Of a DNA stretch of 29,555 nucleotides, positions 1 to 8,451 are shown piece by piece. This DNA is from Isotricha intestinalis. Its lineage: Eukaryota; Ciliophora; Litostomatea; Vestibuliferida; Isotrichidae. Positions within the stretch are counted from its first letter, which is position 1; every line of letters begins with the position of its first letter. The position numbers were made by a program, and so were the translations under genes. The stretch spans positions 1 to 29,555 of the forward strand of contig JAJJLU010003817.1 in the NCBI GenBank assembly GCA_023807065.1. Direction: 5' to 3'. Under the pieces are notes generated by a model. That model saw only the letters and a program-made list of their open reading frames with translations. It searched no databases and had not been told where the DNA came from.

Positions 1-86
1 TTTTTTTCTTCAATGAATTTATTTCTGATTGATATTTACTTTCTAATTCTTTCTCTTTTTGATTAACATCTAAAGATTTTAAAAAT
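1..86 (-). CDS. Partial coding-like segment, charged helical, runs off left edge
   Basis: Read on the minus strand this stretch gives an uninterrupted, strongly charged frame (about DVNQKEKELESKY followed by QSEINSLKKK) that continues past the window edge. The composition is that of a coiled coil. No in-frame ATG lies just upstream. A TTTAG at about 85-89 could be an intron acceptor, with a GT about 31 nt upstream, so this may be an internal exon. It is too short to identify, and a gene remnant is equally possible given the decayed sequence that follows. Confidence 0.3.
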
Positions 87-219
87 AAAATAAAAAAAAC
101 AATAAATTTTTAAAAAATATTAAAATAATAAATACACTTAAAAAATAATTTGAAAAAACTAAATTTTATTAATAATTATTTATTCAAAAATATAATTGAA
201 AAAAGTTAAATATCTCTAG

Positions 220-424
220 TTTTTCCATTAATTGACTAATATTATTATTTCCTCCAGTAGTATCAATATTTAAAATATTATTAATTTGTTCTTGTATTGG
301 ACCACATTCAAATTTACATGACAATATCATTATATAAAACTTGAAATTAAATTTCTAAATTCTAATCTATCTACTTCATCATTATTATCTATATCAAATA
401 ATGAATTTATAAATTTTAATTTAA
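220..424 (-). pseudogene. Truncated, frameshifted copy of the EF-hand gene at 4169-5180
   Basis: These 205 nt are a near-identical copy (about five substitutions and one single-base deletion) of 4331-4536, an internal part of the EF-hand gene, in the same orientation. It retains the EF loop DIDNNDEVDRLE and the GNNN-containing segment. A one-base deletion just after ISSFI brings TAA into frame, and both ends stop abruptly without the rest of the gene. It is therefore a non-functional partial duplicate. The high similarity suggests a recent event or a duplicated fragment retained during genome rearrangement. Confidence 0.9.
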
Positions 425-1435
425 TTTATTTTCTATATCATAAAACTCCACATAATTTTTAGGAAATATATCAAATACTAATCATATTGAATTTATATGA
501 ATGAACTTATAGTTTTTTTATTTATTTATTATAATGATTATTAATTTAAAGATAATTATTGATTGAATTAATTATAAAATAAGTTTTTTCTGTATTTATA
601 ATGATGTTTTTATAATATATATTTATTTGTTTTATTTCAAATTATTTTTCTTAAAATGGTTTCAGTTTTTATGAAAAATTAAATTCTTTTGAAACTTGCT
701 TTTAAAAATAAATATTTTTTGGAATAGTATCTTTAGATTCTATCTTTGAAGATTAATTTGATCAGTTTCATTCACAAATGTATTATACAAGGAAGGTTTA
801 TTTTTTTGTGAAAAATAACAAGATAAAAATATTTAAATATTTTTACTTGCTTTATTTGATGTTACAATTGTTACACCAAATAATTGAAAAAACTAATATA
901 TAAAAAAAATAATTAATTAATATAAAATGGCTTGAGATTTATTAAATTTTTATTATTTTTGAAAAATGGTTATTTATATTTTTAATGATGAGTTAATTAA
1001 TCATATTATTTATAAGATCGATTAAGAACACTCATAAAAATTATAATAAAAAATTTGTTTCCTTTTTTATTTATTTCTTTAAGTCATAATAATGTTACTT
1101 TCTAATTTTTACTTTGAACATTCATGTTTTAACATAATTATATATTATAATAAAAAGAATTTCATTTGTCATTTTGAAATCATTTTTTTATTTTATAATA
1201 AAATAACAATATGAATATCTATAAAACCAATTTTAAAAAGTTAAAAAACAGAAAACTTTTTATTTTGAAAAAACATACATAACATAATTATTTCTATTAA
1301 AATAGTATTTTATATTATTTTTCATTCTTTTTTCTAAAATATATTATTTGATTATTCTTTTTATGAAAATAAAAATAAATGAAAAAAGAATTAAATAAAT
1401 AATAATTAAATATATATCAAAAATGAATGATAATA
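425..1435. other. Gene-free AT-rich flank with decayed coding sequence
   Basis: No intact gene is visible on either strand over about 1 kb. Most of it is near-random A/T with stops in all frames. The exception is about 660-830 on the minus strand, where coding-like peptides (SQKNKPSLYNTFVNETDQ, then IESKDTIPKNIYF in another frame) are interrupted by stops and a frameshift, suggesting an old gene remnant. No RNA gene, terminal repeat or telomeric repeat was recognised. Confidence 0.5.
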
Positions 1436-2073
1436 TTAAATAATTGGTATAAATTTAAACATTTGATTTGTTTTTCCATTAGGATAATAACATTGCATTT
1501 TTAAATTATTTCTAGGATATTTATCAGTTACATCTATACCACATTTTGCATTATCTTTTGAAATTATAAAATAATAATTATTAATACAAGGTAAAATATA
1601 CCATTTTTGTTTATCTCCTTCAAAAGTTTTATTAAATGATAAAGGAAATCTTTTAGGATCTATAGGGTCTGAAAGTCCTAAAAATGTATTATAAATACTT
1701 TTAATTAAATAAGAATTATCATCGTTTTGATGTTCTATATAAAAAATTTCAGTATATTTATCATATCTTCTTTTTAAATATAAAGATGGTTCATTGGTAT
1801 AATAATCACGATCGAAATTTAAAATCATATTATATTTTAATTGTGTTTCTATCATATAAAGACCATTTTGGATTGGTATATCTTTTTCATATTTAGAAGG
1901 CATTGGAAATAATCTATTAAGAAAAATAATAGCTCAACTTCATAATAACAATTTATATGTCTCAAAATGTCTTTTTTTACTTCACATTTTTTATTTTCTA
2001 TGTGTTTTTTTTCAAAAGAATTAAATTGATGTAATAAGAAAAAAAATATTATATAAAATAATGTTGTATTCAT
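1436..2073 (-). pseudogene. Secreted beta-trefoil (ricin-B-like fold) protein, reading frame broken
   Basis: The upstream frame (start 2073) opens with a signal-peptide-like segment, MNTTLFYIIFFFLLHQFNS. The downstream frame, open from about 1935 to TAA at 1436, carries a trefoil-like pattern: NGLYMIE near its start, KWYILP, YYFIISKDNAKCGIDV and finally NQMFKF, as in ricin-B-type carbohydrate-binding folds. The two frames overlap but differ, so the natural product would need a frame change near 1925-1945. A one-base loss in a T run would explain it. The only GT/AG pair I found that restores frame before the conserved part is 17 nt, shorter than every other intron here. It could be a real pseudogene, an assembly error in a homopolymer, or two starts. 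Only the lectin-like fold is inferred; no enzyme or toxin chain is present. Confidence 0.5.
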
Positions 2074-2389
2074 AAATTATTATTATTCAATTATGTTAAA
2101 TATTGTTGATGATTTATACTATTAATAGATTATATCTTTGAAAGGATTTTATTACAAATAATTTTGTGGTTCTTATATAAACCTATGCTTTTATTATATC
2201 ATTATTTATGTTTTGACTTTTTTGTTATATTTTTGTCTATTCATTAGAAAAAAATTAATTTAATATTAATTTGATATTTCCAATAAAATATATAAAAAAT
2301 AATTAGATTCTATAGAATATTATATAACTTATAAATCTTTTATATTAATGACATTTTCGGATCAAATAAAAATAACAATAAATTCATGT
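2074..2389. other. Intergenic spacer, nothing recognised
   Basis: About 316 nt of A/T-rich sequence between two minus-strand genes. I see no open frame of useful length, no RNA gene and no repeat. It must contain the 3' end signals of the glycosyltransferase gene and the upstream region of the trefoil gene. Confidence 0.5.
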
Positions 2390-3841
2390 TTATTTTTTTC
2401 TCAATTTTTTTACAAAACGTATAAAAATATTTATCGGTTTTAATAATATTTTCAATAGTTTTTTTATTTTTGATATTTTTTTTTTTTGTATTATCTCATT
2501 TTCAGGTTCAATTATTTTAGGAATTATTATAGGATATTTTTTAATGATTTCTTTATAAAAATAACTTTTTTTAGCATATTGCCACCATGAAGCAGCTCCA
2601 TAAAGATTTAAAGCTTTATAATCTTCCCAAGGTTTATCCATTAGATGAATTAAAACTGGAGCTTTTAAAGCTTCTTTTTTTTCTTCTTTTGAATATATTC
2701 CTTCTTCTCTTTTATATCTGACTATAAATCCAAATTTTGGTTCTAAAATACCATTTTTTTCAGAACATACATAATTAATTATAGTTTCATCATGAAATGT
2801 AAGATTTGTTGAATTTTCTTTTATAAATTGAGAAAATTTTTTTCCTATATTATTTTTTCTTAATTCTTTTAAATTTATTAAAAGAACTCCAGAACATAAA
2901 TAATTATCTATATATTTATCTAAAACCTTGCGGGACCATACTCTATATCCTTTATAATAATAACCTTCCATATCAATATCATACATTATTTTAATGTCAT
3001 TGAAAGCAATAACATCACCATCAATATATATTATTTTATTTATGTTTGGTAACAAATCTTGAAGTGAAAGTCTATAATATGCTGGAGTAGTCAAAATTAC
3101 TTTATTCCATTTTCGATGGACACTTAATTCTTTATATTGATCTTTCATATCTATAAAATAAACATAACAATTTTCATATTTATTTTCAAAACTTTTAAGT
3201 TTATTTTTACTCTCTAAGGTAAATTCTCCTGGATGCATTATATAAAAATTATATATATTTTTTGAATTTACATTTTCCATTATTGAAGTTATTGATACTA
3301 TTGTTGGATAAACAAATCCATCATCAAGTGCATAAGATATTGAAATATTTTCATTTACATCTTTATATTTACAATTGATTTGAATATAATAATTATCTAT
3401 TAAATTTAATGATGAATTATTTCTCAAGAATTCAATATTATATATTAAAGGTGCATTTTCTATTGAAAATATTTTATCTTCTTCATTTATATTTACTTTA
3501 AAACTCTTTTCAAGTGATTGTTCATTTAAATAAAATGATCCTTTAATACTGATATTAATTAAATCTTTAATATAACATTTTATTATATATTTTGGATTAT
3601 ATAAATTACATTTTAATGTAATTATTTCCTTTTCCTTTGAATTTTCAGATTGAAGAATTAAATCAAAAATATCATTCTTAAGGAGTTTAAATTCCATATT
3701 TTTATTATTTATTTTGAAATCATCATCCTTAGTATAAATTATTTTTGAAAAATTATCATACACCGATATAATATCATTAATATCTAAAATAATTTCATTT
3801 AAAGTGAAAGAGACTAAGAAAATAAAAACAAAAAATTTCAA
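2390..3841 (-). CDS. Family GT8 glycosyltransferase, secretory pathway
   Basis: A 483-aa protein with an N-terminal hydrophobic signal or anchor (MKFFVFIFLVSFTLNEIIL), a poorly conserved region of about 150 residues, and then a GT8 catalytic domain. Visible GT8 hallmarks are YALDDGFVYP (about 170-179), where the nucleotide-sugar fold begins; the metal-binding DxD as IYIDGDV (about 271-277); YLCSGVLLINL; and HLMDKPW (about 399-405), matching the family's His...Lys-Pro-Trp signature for metal and diphosphate binding. The C-terminus is highly basic (KKLLKILLKP to KKLRKK). GT8 enzymes are retaining transferases using UDP-Glc, UDP-Gal or related donors; the donor and acceptor cannot be told from sequence. 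Expected location is the ER/Golgi lumen, making glycoprotein or surface glycans. Single exon, stop TAA. Family confidence is high, substrate unknown. Confidence 0.88.
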   Translation of the reverse strand: MKFFVFIFLVSFTLNEIILDINDIISVYDNFSKIIYTKDDDFKINNKNMEFKLLKNDIFDLILQSENSKEKEIITLKCNLYNPKYIIKCYIKDLINISIKGSFYLNEQSLEKSFKVNINEEDKIFSIENAPLIYNIEFLRNNSSLNLIDNYYIQINCKYKDVNENISISYALDDGFVYPTIVSITSIMENVNSKNIYNFYIMHPGEFTLESKNKLKSFENKYENCYVYFIDMKDQYKELSVHRKWNKVILTTPAYYRLSLQDLLPNINKIIYIDGDVIAFNDIKIMYDIDMEGYYYKGYRVWSRKVLDKYIDNYLCSGVLLINLKELRKNNIGKKFSQFIKENSTNLTFHDETIINYVCSEKNGILEPKFGFIVRYKREEGIYSKEEKKEALKAPVLIHLMDKPWEDYKALNLYGAASWWQYAKKSYFYKEIIKKYPIIIPKIIEPENEIIQKKKISKIKKLLKILLKPINIFIRFVKKLRKK

Positions 3842-4168
3842 CTTTGAAAAAAATAAAGTTTTAAAATTAATTGAAAGAATAAAATGAAATCTTTAAATTA
3901 TTATCTCTGTAATAATATCTTTTTTTATCTTGAAAATTAATTTATCCATAAATCGTTTAAAAGATTCATTTTAAAATTTTAAAACTCTTTTTTTTCATTT
4001 TTGTTTGTTTCCTTTAAAGAAATATAATTTTTTTCAATCATGTTAGTAAATTAAAATTGTTTTTTAATTTAAAAAAAAGAGATGATATTTTTTTTAATTA
4101 AAAAAAAAGAGACTGTGAAAATAAAAATTTTAAAAAAATAAATTATAAAAAAATTAATTGAAAAAGAA
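3842..4168. other. Intergenic spacer with a short direct repeat
   Basis: About 327 nt between the GT8 gene start and the end of the EF-hand gene. No coding frame or RNA gene is seen. It contains two copies of a 22-nt AT-rich element ending in AAAAAAAAGAGA. Confidence 0.5.
4061..4112. repeat. Two-copy imperfect direct repeat, 30-nt spacing
   Basis: 4061-4082 and 4091-4112 match at 21 of 22 positions (T5 AATT N A8 GAGA type), with copy starts exactly 30 nt apart. It lies in the spacer upstream of the GT8 gene. In sequence this AT-rich it could be chance, and no function is assigned. Confidence 0.5.
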
Positions 4169-5180
4169 TTAATCCTTATCAATAGCATTATTAACAATAA
4201 GAGTAGAATATTCTAAAATTTCATTTATTCCAACAACTTCATCAATGAGCCATTTTTTCCATTCATCAAAAGTTAACGTTTCTCCAGTGTAACTTCTACT
4301 AAAGACTTCATCAACATATAAATCTAAAACTTTTTCCATTAATTGACTAATATTATTATTTCCTCCAGTAGTATCAATATTTAGAATATTATTAATTTGT
4401 TCTTGTATTGGTCCACATTCAAATTTACATGATAATATCATTTCAATAAAACTTGAAATTAAATTTCTAAATTCTAATCTATCTACTTCATCATTATTAT
4501 CTATATCAAATAATGAATTTAAAAATTTTAATTTAACATATGAAGCAAAAGAATTTAATTTATCTTCATCATCAAATTCAGATAATTTATCATTATCATC
4601 AAAAAATAAATTTTTATTTTGATTTAATTCATTTGTTTTTGTAAAAATTGCAATAAATTGATAAAATTTATATCTATCCATAAATTTTAAATGATCTAAT
4701 TTTGTATTATCATTAAAATCACATACTGCTTTATAAAATAATTTTGCAAAAGTAGAATTTGCAATTTGTCCTAAATCTAAAAAATTCCAAAATTGTCTAT
4801 TTGACATTATCCCATCTGATGAATATAATAAAAATCTTCTGTCTAATTCTTTTTTTTCTTCTAAAGTAAAAATTTTTTCTAAATTTTGAGAAATTTTCTG
4901 AAATGTTATTATATTATTGTTTCCTTTGTTTCCTTTTTCTAAATTTTGATTTTTTTGAAAGTCTATTGCTTCTTTTTCTGTTTCTAAATTTTTATTTGCA
5001 TCAAATGCTTTTGTTTCTTTTTCATTATTTGAATTTATTAAATCTGTTATTTTATTAAAGTTTACATCTGCATTATTCATTTCACTATTTTTTTTTATTT
5101 TTTTATTTTTACTTAAAGGGTGATATTTCACATACTTCTTTTAATTGCTTTTTTATTGTTTTGTTTTGGGAACCTCCCAT
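4169..5180 (-). CDS. N-myristoylatable EF-hand protein, calcineurin-B-like
   Basis: Join of 5113-5180 and 4169-5084, 327 aa, with a 28-nt intron at 5085-5112. The spliced start reads MGGSQNKTIKKQLKEVC, a strong N-myristoylation context (Met-Gly-Gly-Ser plus basic residues), which the unspliced frame lacks. The middle and C-terminal part follow a four-EF-hand plan. A degenerate first hand lies around FLLYSSDGIMSNRQFW. A second follows around FNDNTKLDHLKF. A canonical third loop, DIDNNDEVDRLE, is at about 216-227. A divergent fourth ends in LTFDEWKKWL. Position 12 of the third loop is Glu, so at least this hand should bind Ca2+. The residues between about 30 and 70 are low-complexity. The layout resembles calcineurin-B/CHP/NCS-type Ca2+ sensors, but the partner is unknown. 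Divergently arranged with the gene at 5312 (131 nt apart). A fragment of this gene is duplicated at 220-424. Confidence 0.85.
5085..5112 (-). other. 28-nt intron, EF-hand gene
   Basis: On the minus strand it begins GTAAAAATAA and ends AAAATAG, and is almost pure A/T. Removing it joins CCC TTT AA to T GAA ATG, moving from the frame of the upstream ATG into the long EF-hand frame without a stop. Its length is not a multiple of three. Confidence 0.88.
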
Positions 5181-5311
5181 TTTTTTTTAATTTTTTAAAT
5201 TTTGAAAAATACTTTATAATTTGTTTTTAATAATATATTATTATATTAATTTTTATTTTTATAAAAATTATTTTTTTATGTAAGAATTGAATAAATTAAT
5301 CAGGGAAAAAT

Positions 5312-8209
5312 ATGAAAACTATATATAATACAGATGATATTTTGAATACTTCATATGAATTAAGTTCACTTTATAAACCAAAAAAAAAAAATTATTTTTC
5401 AATTTTAAAAAAAAATAAACCAAAACATAAAATAACAATTCCATTAAATTCTTCAAATAATGATAATAGTCTTTCACCGGAAATTATATCTTTAAATCAA
5501 AGAACTTTAAATAAAACAATTTCAAAAACAAAAATATCATTACCTAAAGTAATATCTTCTATAAATTTATTTAAAAAAGAATCTAAAATAAATTTAAATA
5601 ATAATAATAAAGTAAATGATTATTATATAAATTCATCTCAAATTAATTCTTCAAATAGTAGACCAAATGTTTTTTATAAAACTTCTGGTCAATTATTTTT
5701 TGAAAAATTAGAAAAAACCAAAAATTTAAAAATTCATTTTAATCAATCTTTAAAAAATCATAATAATATTTCAGATTCAATATCTACTAATTTATATAGT
5801 TTAAGTAAATTAAATTCAGACAGAAAAAAAAAAAATTCATTTTCTTTTTTATTTGATAATTTTAATTATAATAATTATAGAAAAAATAATAAAAAAATAA
5901 AAAAAGAAATCCCTTTAATTGAATTTAAAGATGTTTTATTAAATATAATTAGAATAATTCATATATACAATGAAAAAAATAAATATTTAAAAGAAGAAAA
6001 AGTACTTTGTAATATTGAAGAAGAATTAAAACATTATTGTTTAAATAATTTGAATGTAAAAATAGAAGAAAAAGAAGAAAAGAAAAATATAGAAAAATTT
6101 TCAAAAGAAATTTTTGAAACTTTTAAAAATAAAAATGATTTAATTAGAAAATATGAAAAAATTCTTATTAATAAAAACGTTAAAAACGATGACCAAATAT
6201 TAAAAAATATTTTAAAAGAATCTTATTCTAAAAATAAAATAAATTATACTATTAATAATTTTTATCATGAAAAAAATTATTCTCCAGGAAAAATTTTTTC
6301 TAAGAAAAGTAGTTATGAGCATATTTCAAGTGAATTAATAACAAAATTATATAAGTCTCTTAGTGTTCCAAATAGAAATAAAATTAAACAAAAAATTATT
6401 CTTAATAATAAAAAAGTATTTGATGGTTTAGAAAATAGTTCTTTGAGTTCTAATTATAATATTAATTCTTTTTTTTCTTCTTCAAATAATCAAGATGAAA
6501 ATGAAGAAAATCAAAAATTTCTTTTTGAAAATATTAATTCTATTAATTATAATAATAATAATAAAGTGATTAAAAATACAAAGTTTAGTAATGAAATGAT
6601 TAAACAAAAATATCAAAATATAATAATTGATAATAATAATTATCATCGATATGATATAAAAGATAATAAAGAAAAAATAGAAAATATAGAAAATCCAAAT
6701 CAAGAAGTAATAAATAATATTAAAAATATGAGGTTTGATTTTTTCAATTTTAAAACAGAAAATAATAATAATAATTATGTTATAAATAATAACAATAATA
6801 ATTATATTATTCAAAAAGATAATGGAAATAATATTTTAAAGAATGAAGATATTAAAAGTGAAAGAATTGAAAATAATGAAATCCAATCAATAAATAAGAA
6901 TGAATTAAATTTATATAATAATCATAATTTAAAAGGAAATAAGACTTCATATAATATTAAAATAAATTATCCATATTCTGTAAGTTCAAAAAATATAACA
7001 AACTCCAATTTTCCAATAAATAGAAGTTCAAATAAAAAAGATGTTAAAAAAATAACAATTGATAATTATAATTCAAAATCTGAAAGAAAGGAGAAAATAA
7101 AAAAGAAAATTAAGAAGGGAATATTAAAAAAAGGAAAAAAAGAAGATACAAATAATACAAAATATCAATTAAATAATGATATAGAATCAACTAAATCAAT
7201 TGCCTCATTTCACAATTCTTTTTTAAATAATGATAATTCAGAAATTAATGAAAAAATAAATATAAGTCAAAATAACAATAATAATAATAATATAGATGAA
7301 AATAAAAAAAATAATGAAAACTATAATGATAATAAAGAAGAAATAAATAATGATAATAATAATAATAAAAAAATAGAGAATAATAATAATGAAAAAAAGA
7401 ATAATGAAAATAATAATGTGAATAAAAATAAAAATTTGATTCAAAAAAAAGCGATTGAGGAAAAAAAGGAAGTATTAATAAAAGAAAAAGAAACAGAAAT
7501 AGAAAAAGAGAAAGAAAAAGAAGATTTAAATGAGAAAAAAGAAAATTCAAATGAAGGAAAAATAAAATTAGAAAGAAAGTTAAAAAAATTTCCAGATTTT
7601 TTAAAAAAAAAAGAATCAATAAAAAAAAATAATATAAAAAAAGAATTTAACAAATATAAATCATATAAAAGACCAAAATTAACTGGATTATTGGAAGCAA
7701 TAAATTTAGAGAAAGACAAAAAATCAGTTTTAGATAAAGAGAAATTAAAACGAAAATTATTAGGAAATTTATTAAATGAATTAGATAATTCTTCAGATAG
7801 TAGTTCAATTGAAATGGAAAAAATTGAAAGAGAAAAAACAAAAGAAACAAGAAAATTAAAATTTATTGATGAACAAAAATTAATGTATAAGAAAAATTCT
7901 GCTAATTTAATGCTTAAATTAAAAAATGATTTAACTTATTATTTATCTCAAAATAAATGGGATAATAAAGAAAGAAAAGAATTAAATGAATTTAAAAAAA
8001 AAATTGAAAATTATCAACTTACAAATATTGAAGATTATATTAATGAAATTTTAGATATGAATGAAGAAATTAAAGAATGGAAAAAAATTAGAGAAATTGA
8101 AAAAAGAATTAATAATTTTAATAATAGATTATATGAACAACTTAATTATCAAAGAGAAAAAAGAGATAAAATTCAAGAACATTTAAATATTATAAATAAT
8201 ATTTTTTAA
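5312..8209 (+). CDS. Unrecognised 965-aa Asn/Lys-rich coiled-coil protein
   Basis: A single long frame starting at the first ATG after a stop-rich leader, ending TAA. It has no signal peptide and no membrane segment. Residues 1-200 are Ser/Asn/Lys-rich and disordered-looking. About 205-260 is a more ordered patch (FKDVLLNIIRIIHIYNEK, then HYCLNNLNVKIEE). Asn-rich tracts follow, densest at about 654-709. The last 250 residues are highly charged and helical, with the best conserved-looking block at the C-terminus (about 790-965, including LTGLLEAINLEK, LTYYLSQNKWDNKERKEL and NYQREKRDKIQEHL). This suggests a cytoskeletal or scaffold protein with a coiled-coil tail, but I do not recognise a family and assign no function. 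It shares an intergenic region with the divergent EF-hand gene. Confidence 0.85.
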   Translation: MKTIYNTDDILNTSYELSSLYKPKKKNYFSILKKNKPKHKITIPLNSSNNDNSLSPEIISLNQRTLNKTISKTKISLPKVISSINLFKKESKINLNNNNKVNDYYINSSQINSSNSRPNVFYKTSGQLFFEKLEKTKNLKIHFNQSLKNHNNISDSISTNLYSLSKLNSDRKKKNSFSFLFDNFNYNNYRKNNKKIKKEIPLIEFKDVLLNIIRIIHIYNEKNKYLKEEKVLCNIEEELKHYCLNNLNVKIEEKEEKKNIEKFSKEIFETFKNKNDLIRKYEKILINKNVKNDDQILKNILKESYSKNKINYTINNFYHEKNYSPGKIFSKKSSYEHISSELITKLYKSLSVPNRNKIKQKIILNNKKVFDGLENSSLSSNYNINSFFSSSNNQDENEENQKFLFENINSINYNNNNKVIKNTKFSNEMIKQKYQNIIIDNNNYHRYDIKDNKEKIENIENPNQEVINNIKNMRFDFFNFKTENNNNNYVINNNNNNYIIQKDNGNNILKNEDIKSERIENNEIQSINKNELNLYNNHNLKGNKTSYNIKINYPYSVSSKNITNSNFPINRSSNKKDVKKITIDNYNSKSERKEKIKKKIKKGILKKGKKEDTNNTKYQLNNDIESTKSIASFHNSFLNNDNSEINEKINISQNNNNNNNIDENKKNNENYNDNKEEINNDNNNNKKIENNNNEKKNNENNNVNKNKNLIQKKAIEEKKEVLIKEKETEIEKEKEKEDLNEKKENSNEGKIKLERKLKKFPDFLKKKESIKKNNIKKEFNKYKSYKRPKLTGLLEAINLEKDKKSVLDKEKLKRKLLGNLLNELDNSSDSSSIEMEKIEREKTKETRKLKFIDEQKLMYKKNSANLMLKLKNDLTYYLSQNKWDNKERKELNEFKKKIENYQLTNIEDYINEILDMNEEIKEWKKIREIEKRINNFNNRLYEQLNYQREKRDKIQEHLNIINNIF

Positions 8210-8451
8210 TATTTTTATTTTTATATATATCTACTTTTTTGTAATTTTGTTTAAATAAGAAATTTTAGATTTTATTTTTCAAATAATTAATTTTTTTGCT
8301 TCAAATTTTTATATAAATAATAATATTTTATTATTTTTAATTTTTAAAAGTAATAAAATTGAATTTGAATTATAATTCGAATAATATTTCCATTAAATTA
8401 TAATTTTTATTGTTTATTAAAAAATTTAATTATTTATTTAAAGGTTAAAAA

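Noticed and set aside
1436..1960. 25-nt GT...AATAG intron as the explanation of the trefoil gene frame break
   Set aside because: Its length would bring the third frame into register and run straight into TAA, so it does not join the two coding frames.
6482..7850. Several minus-strand frames rich in Ile, Phe and Tyr opposite the 965-aa gene
   Set aside because: They are antisense readings of AAT/AAA/GAA-rich codons. They look like membrane proteins only because A-rich codons become T-rich ones. The sense frame is longer and continuous.
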